Positions 5,398 to 11,328 of a stretch of DNA of 12,012 nt are shown piece after piece. Position 1 is the first letter of the stretch, and each line of letters starts with the position of its first letter. The DNA comes from Candidatus Omnitrophota bacterium (lineage in GTDB: Bacteria > Omnitrophota > Gorgyraeia > Duberdicusellales > 4484-171), in assembly GCA_023228195.1 (NCBI GenBank), contig JALOBR010000037.1, positions 1 to 12,012 on the forward strand. The letters are read 5' to 3'. The position numbers and the translations under genes are program-made. The notes beneath the pieces were generated by a model, which did not search any database, was not told the DNA's origin, and was given only the letters and a program-made list of their open reading frames with translations.

Positions 5398-6258
5398 TTA
5401 AAATATGGCGTTTAAAATAGCTCTAATCATCTCGGACTTATTGAAGGTAAAAAAATGCAGGCGGCTGTGCCCATGAGAAATCAGGTCCCGGCATTGTTTT
5501 ATAGTAAAATCAATACCGCATTTTTCCATATCCTGGGGATTATCTCTAAAACGCGACATTTCCTCTTCCACTTTCCTTGGAATAGTTGTCCTTGCCACCA
5601 TGCAGAATTTTTTAAGTTTATCGATATCGGATAAAGGAAATATACCCGGTAAAACCGGAATATTAATTCCCTTCTTGGCCGCACGTTCTAAAAAATTGTA
5701 GAAATGGGAGTTATCAAAGAACATCTGCGTTACTGCGAAATTCGCTCCCGCATTTATTTTCTGTTTTGTATATTCGATATCCTCATCAAGCGTCTTCGTT
5801 TCGATATGGCCCTCCGGATACACGGCTACGCCCGTACAGAAATTTCCGTTTTCTTTTATAAAACCAACCAGGTCTTTCGCGTAACAAAGAGCCTGGGACT
5901 TCAAGTCAAAATCGCTTTTACCCTGTGGAATGTCTCCTCTTAAAGCCATAATATTTTCTATGCCATTTTGCTTATATCCATCAAGCAGATTTCTGATATT
6001 ATCCACGTTTGCGCCTATGCAAGTCAAGTGCGGCATAACTGTAAAATCTTTTTCCTTAATAAGCAGGTATGTTGCTTCTTTTGTTGCGCCTTGAGTTGAA
6101 CCTGCTGCGCCATAGGTCATAGAAACATATAAAGGTTTATATGCCTTAAGGTCGCGCACCGTATTCATAAAGGAATTCATCCCGTTATCTGTTTTAGGCG
6201 GGAAGAATTCAAAAGATACGCCCTTATCGTGAGTTTTTAGAATATCTATTATTTTCAT
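5398..6258 (-). CDS. metF: 5,10-methylenetetrahydrofolate reductase
   Basis: This is a 286-residue TIM-barrel flavoenzyme of normal bacterial MetF length. Visible signatures are SFEFFPPKT (15-23, with catalytic E17), YVSMTYGAAGST (44-55), MPHLTCIG (75-82), ALRGDIPQG (105-113, with D109 facing the flavin/folate) and VAVYPEGH (144-151). QMFFDNSHFYNFL and PVLPGIFPL follow. It reduces methylene-THF to methyl-THF, feeding methionine synthesis or, in acetogenic lineages, the Wood-Ljungdahl methyl branch; the neighbours do not decide which. It is first in a four-gene unit ending with dinB. The promoter -10 lies so close that the leader would be about 7 nt with no room for an SD. The stop of fusA is 139 nt upstream. 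Confidence 0.96.
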   Translation of the reverse strand: MKIIDILKTHDKGVSFEFFPPKTDNGMNSFMNTVRDLKAYKPLYVSMTYGAAGSTQGATKEATYLLIKEKDFTVMPHLTCIGANVDNIRNLLDGYKQNGIENIMALRGDIPQGKSDFDLKSQALCYAKDLVGFIKENGNFCTGVAVYPEGHIETKTLDEDIEYTKQKINAGANFAVTQMFFDNSHFYNFLERAAKKGINIPVLPGIFPLSDIDKLKKFCMVARTTIPRKVEEEMSRFRDNPQDMEKCGIDFTIKQCRDLISHGHSRLHFFTFNKSEMIRAILNAIF

Positions 6259-6271
6259 GACAGGTTGAATT

Positions 6272-6299
6272 ATTATACCAAAAGTAAATGAAAGTTAAA
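6272..6299 (-). promoter_or_regulatory. Promoter of the metF - dinB unit
   Basis: On the minus strand, TTTAAC (6299-6294), 16-bp spacer, TATAAT (6277-6272) preceded by TGG (extended -10). The start site is expected near 6265, only about 7 nt before the metF ATG. Confidence 0.65.
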
Positions 6300-6317
6300 T
6301 AGTTTCTCCGGCAATGA

Positions 6318-6377
6318 AACCTAAATAGGTTATTTTGGCGTGTAAGCCCCGCCGGGGAACCTTGTTTCCCAACGGGG
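6318..6377. other. fusA-metF intergenic dyads (possible fusA transcript end)
   Basis: AACCTA-AA-TAGGTT at 6318-6331 is a perfect palindrome. At 6347-6377 CCCCG/CGGGG encloses GGGAA/TTCCC, a two-part stem. No U-tract follows on the minus strand, so neither is a textbook terminator. They could be 3'-end processing structures for the fusA mRNA or another intergenic repeat. Confidence 0.4.
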
Positions 6378-6397
6378 AATTTAGCGGAAATTTATAA

Positions 6398-8497
6398 TTA
6401 TTCTTTTTTCTTCTCTTTAGACTCTTCAATTATCTTTTCGGCTATTGCGCTTGGAACTTCTACATATTTCTCAAAATGCATAGAGCTCGTTGCGCGGCCG
6501 CTGGAAAGCGAACGAAGAGTAGTCGTATAACCGAAAAGTTCGGATAAAGGGGCTTCCGCAGCTATAATCTGCTGGCCTGCCTTACCCGCTTCTATGCCAA
6601 GAACTTTTCCGCGCCTGGAACAAAGATTGCCTACGATATTGCCGATATATTCTTCGGGGGCAACAACTTCAAGCGACATATAAGGCTCAAGCAAAACTGG
6701 AACAGCCTTCCTGAAAGCTTCCTTAAAGCACTCAATCGCAGCTATCTTAAAAGCAATTTCCGAGGAATCAACATCGTGGTAAGAGCCGTCGATAAGGTTT
6801 ACTTTTACGTCAACCACCGGGTACCCCGCCAAAGCTCCTTTCCTAAGAGCCTCAATAACTCCCTTTTCAACAGCCGGGATATATTCTCTGGGTATGGCAC
6901 CGCCTACAATTTTATTTTCAAACTCAAACCCCTGTCCGGGATCCGCAGGAGATATCTCAAATTCAACATGACCATATTGACCGCGGCCGCCTGACTGCTT
7001 AATATGCTTATATTCTTCGGTCGCATTATTTAATATTGTTTCTTTGTAGGCAACTTTTGGCTGGCCGACAACTGCCTCAACGCTAAATTCAGACTTTAAT
7101 CTATCAACTATAATTTCCAGATGTAACTCGCCCATCCCGGAAAGAATAGTTTCCCCGGTTTCTTCATCGTGATGAATCGTAAAGGTAGGGTCTTCTTCGG
7201 CAAGTTTTGCAATGCCCTTGCTTAACTTATCCTGTTCCGCGCGGCTTCCCGGCTTAACGCTTATCGATACAACCGGGGCCGGGAATTCTATAGCTTCAAG
7301 GATTACAGGCTTATCAGAATCACAAAGGGTATCTCCTGTTACTGTATGATCCAAACCTATGGCCGCACCGATATCGCCGGCATAGATATCTTCTCTATTT
7401 TCTCTTTCATTTGCATGCATCTGTAAAATCCTGCTTATTCTTTCTTTTTTATCTTTTGTAGCATTGTAAACATAGGAACCAGCGGGAAGTCTGCCTGAAT
7501 AAACCCTGAAATACACAAGTTTTCCCATATGCGGATCTGCCTGAACTTTAAACGCAAGCGCAGAAAAAGGCTCGTCGTCTTGAGGCTTCCTTTCAATGAC
7601 CTTTTCAGGATCATTTGGATCTGTTCCTTTAACGGCAGGCAAATCCATCGGGGAAGGAAGATATAAATTAACCGCATCAAGCAGCTTACGCACACCTTTA
7701 TTCTTGAAAGCCGTGCCGCACATAACCGGGACAACTTTATTTGCAATTGTACCTTTACGTATTGCCCGTATTAATTCTTCCTGTGTAATCTTGTCTTCTG
7801 CTTCAAGATATTTTTCCATTAAAGTATCATCAAGTTCAACGGCTTTTTCAACCATTATGTGATGATATTTTTTTGCAGTCTCCAGTAAATCGGCGGGTAC
7901 TTCTTCTACTCTATATTCATGGTCTTCTGAATTTTCATCAAAAATATAAGCCTTCATTTCCATAAGGTCAATAATGCCCTTAAAATTATCTTCTGACCCT
8001 ATAGGAATCACCATAGGAATTGCGTTTGCGCCTAAATCTTTCTCAATTGATTTAAGCACGTCATAAAAATCTGCGCCAACACGGTCCATTTTATTAACAA
8101 AGGCTATCTTTGGAACATTATATTTTTCTGATTGGCGCCAAACAGTTTCTGATTGCGGCTCAACTCCTCCGACAGCGCAAAAGACAGCGATAGCACCATC
8201 GAGTACGCGCAAACTACGTTCTACCTCAACCGTAAAATCAACATGCCCCGGAGTATCAATAATATTAATTCTGCATTCCTTCCAGAAACAAGTAGTTGCA
8301 GCTGCGCAGATAGTAATGCCTCGTTCGCGCTCCTGCTTCATCCAATCCATAGTCGCTTCACCGTCATGGACTTCGCCTGTTTTATGAGTTTTGCCGGTAT
8401 AGAAAAGAATGCGCTCTGTAAGCGTGGTTTTACCGGCGTCAATATGCGCCATAATACCTATATTTCTTTGTTGTTGGGGATTTATTATTCTTGCCAT
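6398..8497 (-). CDS. fusA: Translation elongation factor G
   Basis: This is a full-length canonical EF-G of 699 residues. GTPase motifs: G1 AHIDAGKT (17-24), switch I RGITI (59-63), G3 DTPGH (81-85), G4 NKMD (135-138). Domain II follows the linker near PSPMDLPAVKGTDP. Domain III contains SGMGELHLEI. Domain IV has the tip segments QSGGRGQYGHV and DGSYHDVDSSEIAFKIA. Domain V ends with the conserved RSLSSGRATSSMHFEKY. It translocates tRNA-mRNA after peptidyl transfer and acts in ribosome recycling. The start is set at ATG 8495-8497, with AAGGAG 9 nt upstream; an in-frame ATG at 8518 would add seven residues overlapping the SD. The gene stands alone, without rpsL, rpsG or tuf, so either the str operon is broken up or this is an extra copy. 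Confidence 0.97.
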   Translation of the reverse strand: MARIINPQQQRNIGIMAHIDAGKTTLTERILFYTGKTHKTGEVHDGEATMDWMKQERERGITICAAATTCFWKECRINIIDTPGHVDFTVEVERSLRVLDGAIAVFCAVGGVEPQSETVWRQSEKYNVPKIAFVNKMDRVGADFYDVLKSIEKDLGANAIPMVIPIGSEDNFKGIIDLMEMKAYIFDENSEDHEYRVEEVPADLLETAKKYHHIMVEKAVELDDTLMEKYLEAEDKITQEELIRAIRKGTIANKVVPVMCGTAFKNKGVRKLLDAVNLYLPSPMDLPAVKGTDPNDPEKVIERKPQDDEPFSALAFKVQADPHMGKLVYFRVYSGRLPAGSYVYNATKDKKERISRILQMHANERENREDIYAGDIGAAIGLDHTVTGDTLCDSDKPVILEAIEFPAPVVSISVKPGSRAEQDKLSKGIAKLAEEDPTFTIHHDEETGETILSGMGELHLEIIVDRLKSEFSVEAVVGQPKVAYKETILNNATEEYKHIKQSGGRGQYGHVEFEISPADPGQGFEFENKIVGGAIPREYIPAVEKGVIEALRKGALAGYPVVDVKVNLIDGSYHDVDSSEIAFKIAAIECFKEAFRKAVPVLLEPYMSLEVVAPEEYIGNIVGNLCSRRGKVLGIEAGKAGQQIIAAEAPLSELFGYTTTLRSLSSGRATSSMHFEKYVEVPSAIAEKIIEESKEKKKE

Positions 8498-8506
8498 CTT
8501 TTTATA

Positions 8507-8604
8507 CTCCTTACCCACAAGGGTAATACCCGCGCAATTCTCAGCCAGAAGGTTGACACCGGCGCAATTCCTTTAAGCGCCGGGTGCTTTAAGCGCGGGG
8601 TATT
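8507..8604 (-). promoter_or_regulatory. Structured fusA leader with nested hairpins and one touching the SD
   Basis: TTACCC (8511-8516) and GGGTAA (8521-8526) pair around a 4-nt loop, and the arm next to the start overlaps two bases of the SD AAGGAG (8507-8512). Further out, AATACCCGCGC (8525-8535) pairs with GCGCGGGGTATT (8593-8604), enclosing CACCGGCGC (8557-8565) with GCGCCGGGTG (8577-8586). The outer stem shares AA with the SD-proximal hairpin, so the two may compete. Control of fusA translation is inferred, not shown. Confidence 0.45.
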
Positions 8605-8606
8605 TT

Positions 8607-8648
8607 ACACAGATAAAAATCACAAATGATCACAGATAGATTTATCTG
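8607..8648. repeat. Copy of the CACAGAT/ATGATCACAGAT repeat in the fusA leader
   Basis: ACACAGATAAAAATCACA then AATGATCACAGATAGATT repeats the CACAGAT...ATGATCACAGAT spacing seen at 1562-1580 and 1667-1715. A separate hairpin, TTTTACT/AGTAAAA, follows at about 8676-8696. Confidence 0.55.
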
Positions 8649-8751
8649 ACCATCGCTTTTCCCGCTAGAGCTAATTTTTACTGGATTTAAGTAAAATCTA
8701 CCGGGGATATCGCTATTGGCAGCCTAAAAATCTAAACTTTTACGAAAGCTT

Positions 8752-8779
8752 ATTATAATAAAAAAATGGAATAAAGCAA
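8752..8779 (-). promoter_or_regulatory. Likely fusA promoter
   Basis: On the minus strand, TTGCTT (8779-8774), 16-bp spacer, TATAAT (8757-8752). The leader would be about 245 nt and would include the repeat and hairpins described above. Bases 8498-9063 hold no gene: promoter, leader and the tandem repeats account for them. Confidence 0.5.
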
Positions 8780-8790
8780 CTGTTTTTTTA

Positions 8791-9040
8791 ATGAGGCTTC
8801 ACCGAACGCAAGCCACAGGCGCAGCGTGAGGTGGTAGCCGAATTACCCCCAAAAGGGGTAGAATGAGGCTTCACCGAACGCAAGCCACAGGCGCAGCGTG
8901 AGGCTGCTCCGGCTTATGCCGGGGCGAGCCGAATTACCCCCAAAAGGGGTAGAATGAGGCTTCACCGAACGCAAGCCACAGGCGCAGCGTGAGTTGGTAG
9001 CCGCCCCCCCCAAGCAACCGAAGTGAGCCAGGGGGTAAAT
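8791..9040. repeat. Tandem modular palindromic elements, three copies of a 40-bp core
   Basis: An identical 40-bp core starting ATGAGGCTTCACC and ending GCAGCGTGAG occurs at 8791-8830, 8863-8902 and 8954-8993. Copies 1 and 2 are followed by GCCGAATTACCCCCAAAAGG, whose TACCCC-aaaa-GGGGTA hairpin lies at 8844-8860 and 8935-8951. Between core and joint, copy 2 adds a CCGGC-ttat-GCCGG hairpin (about 8909-8922). Copy 3 changes to a C-run and AAGCAACCGAAGTGAGCC before GGGGGTA (ends about 9037). The core itself can fold (CTTCAC...GTGAG, GCC-aca-GGC). The array separates fusA from the redox operon. Confidence 0.85.
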
Positions 9041-9063
9041 ACAAGCCTGGTAAACAAAGTTTT

Positions 9064-10005
9064 CTACGACCCACTTTCTTCTTTTGGGCACATACTTGGA
9101 GCCTCAATAAACGCGGAACAAATTGCTTTTTCAATAGCTTTTGCATCCTTATATATCGCATCACTTTTTACTCCATTTACAATAAAAGTTGGGCTCGCGG
9201 ATGCATTATATTTTTCGCTGTCGGCTCCATTCTCTTTCAATAAACTTAAGCCCTCCTGACCATAAGCAAATTTTTCAATCTTTTTTACATCCATTTTAAG
9301 CTTAGCGGCTGTCTCTTTCCAGTAATCTTCGAGTTTCACTGCTCCGCATGAAATAACACAAGAACTTTCATTTATTTTATTTACGTAACTCGCGAATTTA
9401 TCAGGATAATATTTCATTATAGCCGCCTGCCTAGCGTCTTCTTTTACCTCATCAAGGCCATGCAATGAGGCAACATCGTTTATACTGCTGCCGTTAACAT
9501 TGACTATAAATTTTATTTTAAAATCTATTTTATCTGTGAAAGGCTTAACAACCGGCATAATTACCTTTTCTGCGCGGCTGCCATAAGGGCACAAGCTCAT
9601 CACGAATAATTCAACCACCGGCCTATCAGTTTTTGGTATCTCTTCTCTTTTTACCTCCGGTGCTTCTTTAGGCATATTTTTAAGCTTAGCAAGGTCCACC
9701 ACAGCGCTTGGAAAAATCAGAAAAGCACCGTCTTTTGTAAGATAAAAAGACTGCGTAACATTATCAAGAACAAGATCCACCTTATAAAGCCCCCGTTCTT
9801 CAACGGGATGGCCGGCCAACATTACATTCTTGCCTGGAACAAAATAGGTTTTTATGGCATTTAACACTTTGTAGCCCGCGTTAAGCCGCCTGACTGCTTT
9901 ATGTGTAGAATGTTTTCTAATGACGACTGTGGTGCAAAATCCTGAAATCAAAATAATACATACAGATATGGCTGGTAGTAAAATCATTTTTGTCTTTTCT
10001 GTCAT
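9064..10005 (-). CDS. Membrane-anchored DsbC/DsbA-like thioredoxin-fold protein, 313 aa
   Basis: An N-terminal membrane anchor or uncleaved signal (residues 8-29) precedes a small domain (about 40-105) whose GLYKVDLVLDN...FYLTKDGAFLIFPSAVVDL run resembles the DsbC/DsbG N-terminal dimerisation domain. After a charged linker (112-128) comes a thioredoxin fold starting VVELFVMSLCPYGSRAEKVI. The active-site position reads C139-P-Y-G142, so the second cysteine of CxxC is absent. Cis-proline P272 is in ASPTFIVNG. Other cysteines are C216 and C220 (CVISC), C296 and C306. The domain should face the periplasm and may act as a thiol isomerase, a monothiol reductase or a GILT-like enzyme. AGGAGG precedes the ATG. 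It is third in the unit with the exported His-rich protein and the RnfD-like gene, 44 nt apart. The fold is secure; the reaction is not. Confidence 0.82.
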   Translation of the reverse strand: MTEKTKMILLPAISVCIILISGFCTTVVIRKHSTHKAVRRLNAGYKVLNAIKTYFVPGKNVMLAGHPVEERGLYKVDLVLDNVTQSFYLTKDGAFLIFPSAVVDLAKLKNMPKEAPEVKREEIPKTDRPVVELFVMSLCPYGSRAEKVIMPVVKPFTDKIDFKIKFIVNVNGSSINDVASLHGLDEVKEDARQAAIMKYYPDKFASYVNKINESSCVISCGAVKLEDYWKETAAKLKMDVKKIEKFAYGQEGLSLLKENGADSEKYNASASPTFIVNGVKSDAIYKDAKAIEKAICSAFIEAPSMCPKEESGS

Positions 10006-10049
10006 CTCTATACCTCCTATATAAGAAATCGGCCCTGTTATCCTTAAAA

Positions 10050-10403
10050 TTATTTTCCGCTTTTTACCGTGACTTCCTTTTTTAGTTTTCCGCTTATACT
10101 ACAATAACCCTCAACAGATAAAACATCCCCATCTTTTGCGTCGGGAACAAGGTAAGCGACGGATTGAATCTCATTATTATCCTGGCGGCTTATGTGATGT
10201 TCGATTATTTCCTTGCCGTTTAAACCGATATCGACCTTTTTTATATGATGGCTTACCGGGTTACTTGTGTTGTGATAAATAGCAGCATTTAGCATTTTCG
10301 TATCGGGACTAAAAGTTATTTTAATATCTGAAGGCGGATGAGCATAAACCAAACCGATTGTAAATAACGTAACAATAATTAATAGCACAGCTGTTTTTCT
10401 CAT
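10050..10403 (-). CDS. Exported His-rich beta-sandwich protein, possibly desulfoferrodoxin/SOR-like, 117 aa
   Basis: A clear signal peptide (residues 1-21, cleavage after VYA) leaves a mature protein of about 96 residues beginning HPPSDIKITFSP. It reads as an Ig-like beta sandwich: alternating strands with HNTSNPVSHHIKKVDIGLNGKEIIEHH (44-70) in the middle. Histidines H22, H44, H52, H53, H69, H70 and a single C101 could bind metal. The SHHIKKVDIGLNGK segment recalls the HYIxWIxL strand of superoxide reductase, but the CNxHG iron site of that family is not present. The relation is tentative, and SoxZ-like sandwiches are an alternative. The start ATGA overlaps the stop of the RnfD-like gene, with GGAGG 6 nt upstream, so the two are translationally linked. 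A periplasmic redox or metal role is inferred from context. Confidence 0.7.
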   Translation of the reverse strand: MRKTAVLLIIVTLFTIGLVYAHPPSDIKITFSPDTKMLNAAIYHNTSNPVSHHIKKVDIGLNGKEIIEHHISRQDNNEIQSVAYLVPDAKDGDVLSVEGYCSISGKLKKEVTVKSGK

Positions 10404-11152
10404 ACTTTACCTCCTTTGCGCGGCATCTTATTTAACACAGGAACTGCCATGTTCAAAACTAATAAGCTAAAAAGCTCAGCGTCAAATTTAACTCCGGTTT
10501 CGGTTAAAATAAAAATAAGTAAAGCGGTAAATGCGCCAAATAAAAATTTGCCTATTGGCCTGATAGGCGTTGTAAGCGGCTCAATTAACATTACAAAAAT
10601 ATAAAAGTAACTAAAATAGCCCAAAATATTCCAGAGAGCAACCTTCTGCAAAATTGCCTGGGCCCCAAACAATACGATAGAAACCATTGCATAGCCCGCA
10701 ATTATTTCTATTTTTCTAATTTTGGAGGCGAAGTAAAAACCGAAAGGTACAACTATATACCAGACATAAGTGCCTCTCCACTGGGTGGAAGCACCGAATA
10801 AGATAAGAGTTAAGAATATACCAAAACCTGCCGGATTAAAAATATGTTTTTTGTTAAAACGGATGAAAGATTTGGAAAGTATGCCAAACACAGCTGCCAA
10901 TACAGGCTTCCACCATACGCTATCAGCAGAAAGCACATAACCCACAATTAAGCCCGTGATAACTGAACTTTCGGTTATCTGAAAAGTTCTTGTTTTAAAA
11001 TACAGGAGAATTGCCTCGATAGCGGAGCTTGCGATAACTGCGATAAACGCTGTGGCCAAGAACGATACATCTTTGTCTTTGATTGAAAGAAAAACAGCGA
11101 AACAAAGCAAATACAGGATTAATTGTGTTTTTATGGATTTTAATTTAAACAT
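10400..11152 (-). CDS. RnfD/NqrB-like integral membrane protein, 250 aa
   Basis: A polytopic membrane protein with motifs of the RnfD/NqrB family: ESSVITGLIVGYVLS (61-75, compare SALITGLLLAL), GILSKSFIRFNKKHIFNPAGFGIF (90-113, compare GK..FNPA) and EPLTTPIRPIGKFLFGA (191-207, compare DPVTSPLTPRG). At 250 residues it is about 100 shorter than RnfD. The S/T-G-A-T loop that carries covalent FMN is not recognisable; GAST at 120-123 is the nearest string. I chose ATG 11150-11152; an upstream TTG at 11206 adds 18 residues without SD. No other Rnf/Nqr subunit is seen. Members pass electrons across the membrane via flavins; here the partners seem to be the exported His-rich and thioredoxin-like proteins. 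Family assignment is good, function inferred. Confidence 0.8.
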   Translation of the reverse strand: MFKLKSIKTQLILYLLCFAVFLSIKDKDVSFLATAFIAVIASSAIEAILLYFKTRTFQITESSVITGLIVGYVLSADSVWWKPVLAAVFGILSKSFIRFNKKHIFNPAGFGIFLTLILFGASTQWRGTYVWYIVVPFGFYFASKIRKIEIIAGYAMVSIVLFGAQAILQKVALWNILGYFSYFYIFVMLIEPLTTPIRPIGKFLFGAFTALLIFILTETGVKFDAELFSLLVLNMAVPVLNKMPRKGGKV

Positions 11153-11239
11153 ATGCTTAAATCTTAAAATGTATTTTACTGCTGCAAATGAAAAATGCAA
11201 CTGCAACTGTAAGGTTACTTACGCGATAAATAAACTGTA

Positions 11240-11245
11240 ATTATC
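11240..11245 (-). promoter_or_regulatory. Possible extended -10 for the RnfD-like operon
   Basis: TGG-GATAAT on the minus strand lies about 88 nt upstream of the chosen ATG. No -35 is visible at normal spacing. A second TATAAT (11311-11306) overlaps the divergent plsC promoter, with a poor TTCATC 16 bp upstream. Either could serve the operon. Confidence 0.3.
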
Positions 11246-11291
11246 CCAGAACAAGAAAAACGGAATGGAATTTGATTTTTTTAGACTTCTC

Positions 11292-11320
11292 TTGACAACA
11301 AGCTTATTATATTTTATTAT
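11292..11320 (+). promoter_or_regulatory. plsC promoter
   Basis: Consensus TTGACA (11292-11297), 17-bp spacer, TATTAT (11315-11320). The expected start at 11326-11328 leaves 1-3 nt before the plsC ATG at 11329, so the mRNA should be leaderless or nearly so. Confidence 0.8.
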
Positions 11321-11328
11321 GCTCATCG

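Noticed and set aside
6347..6377. Intrinsic terminator for fusA
   Set aside because: The stem is plausible but no U-tract follows on the minus strand; kept only as an uncharacterised dyad.
7435..7746. 103-residue minus-strand frame inside fusA
   Set aside because: It is an out-of-frame shadow of the EF-G reading frame.
8153..8629. 158-residue plus-strand frame
   Set aside because: It is antisense to the EF-G GTPase domain and its leader, with no family resemblance; a shadow of fusA.
8791..8993. Three exact 40-bp repeats looking like a CRISPR array
   Set aside because: The intervening segments are 32 and 51 bp and share sequence with each other (GCCGAATTACCCC...GGGGTAGA), so they are not independent spacers; no cas genes are present.
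8843..9164. Two minus-strand open frames (8843-9091, 8934-9164) reading through the repeats
   Set aside because: They encode repeat-derived low-complexity peptides, overlap the thioredoxin-like gene end in another frame and have no SD.
11153..11206. TTG start adding 18 residues to the RnfD-like protein
   Set aside because: There is no SD, the start codon is rare and the extension has no family counterpart; ATG at 11152 starts just before the first helix.
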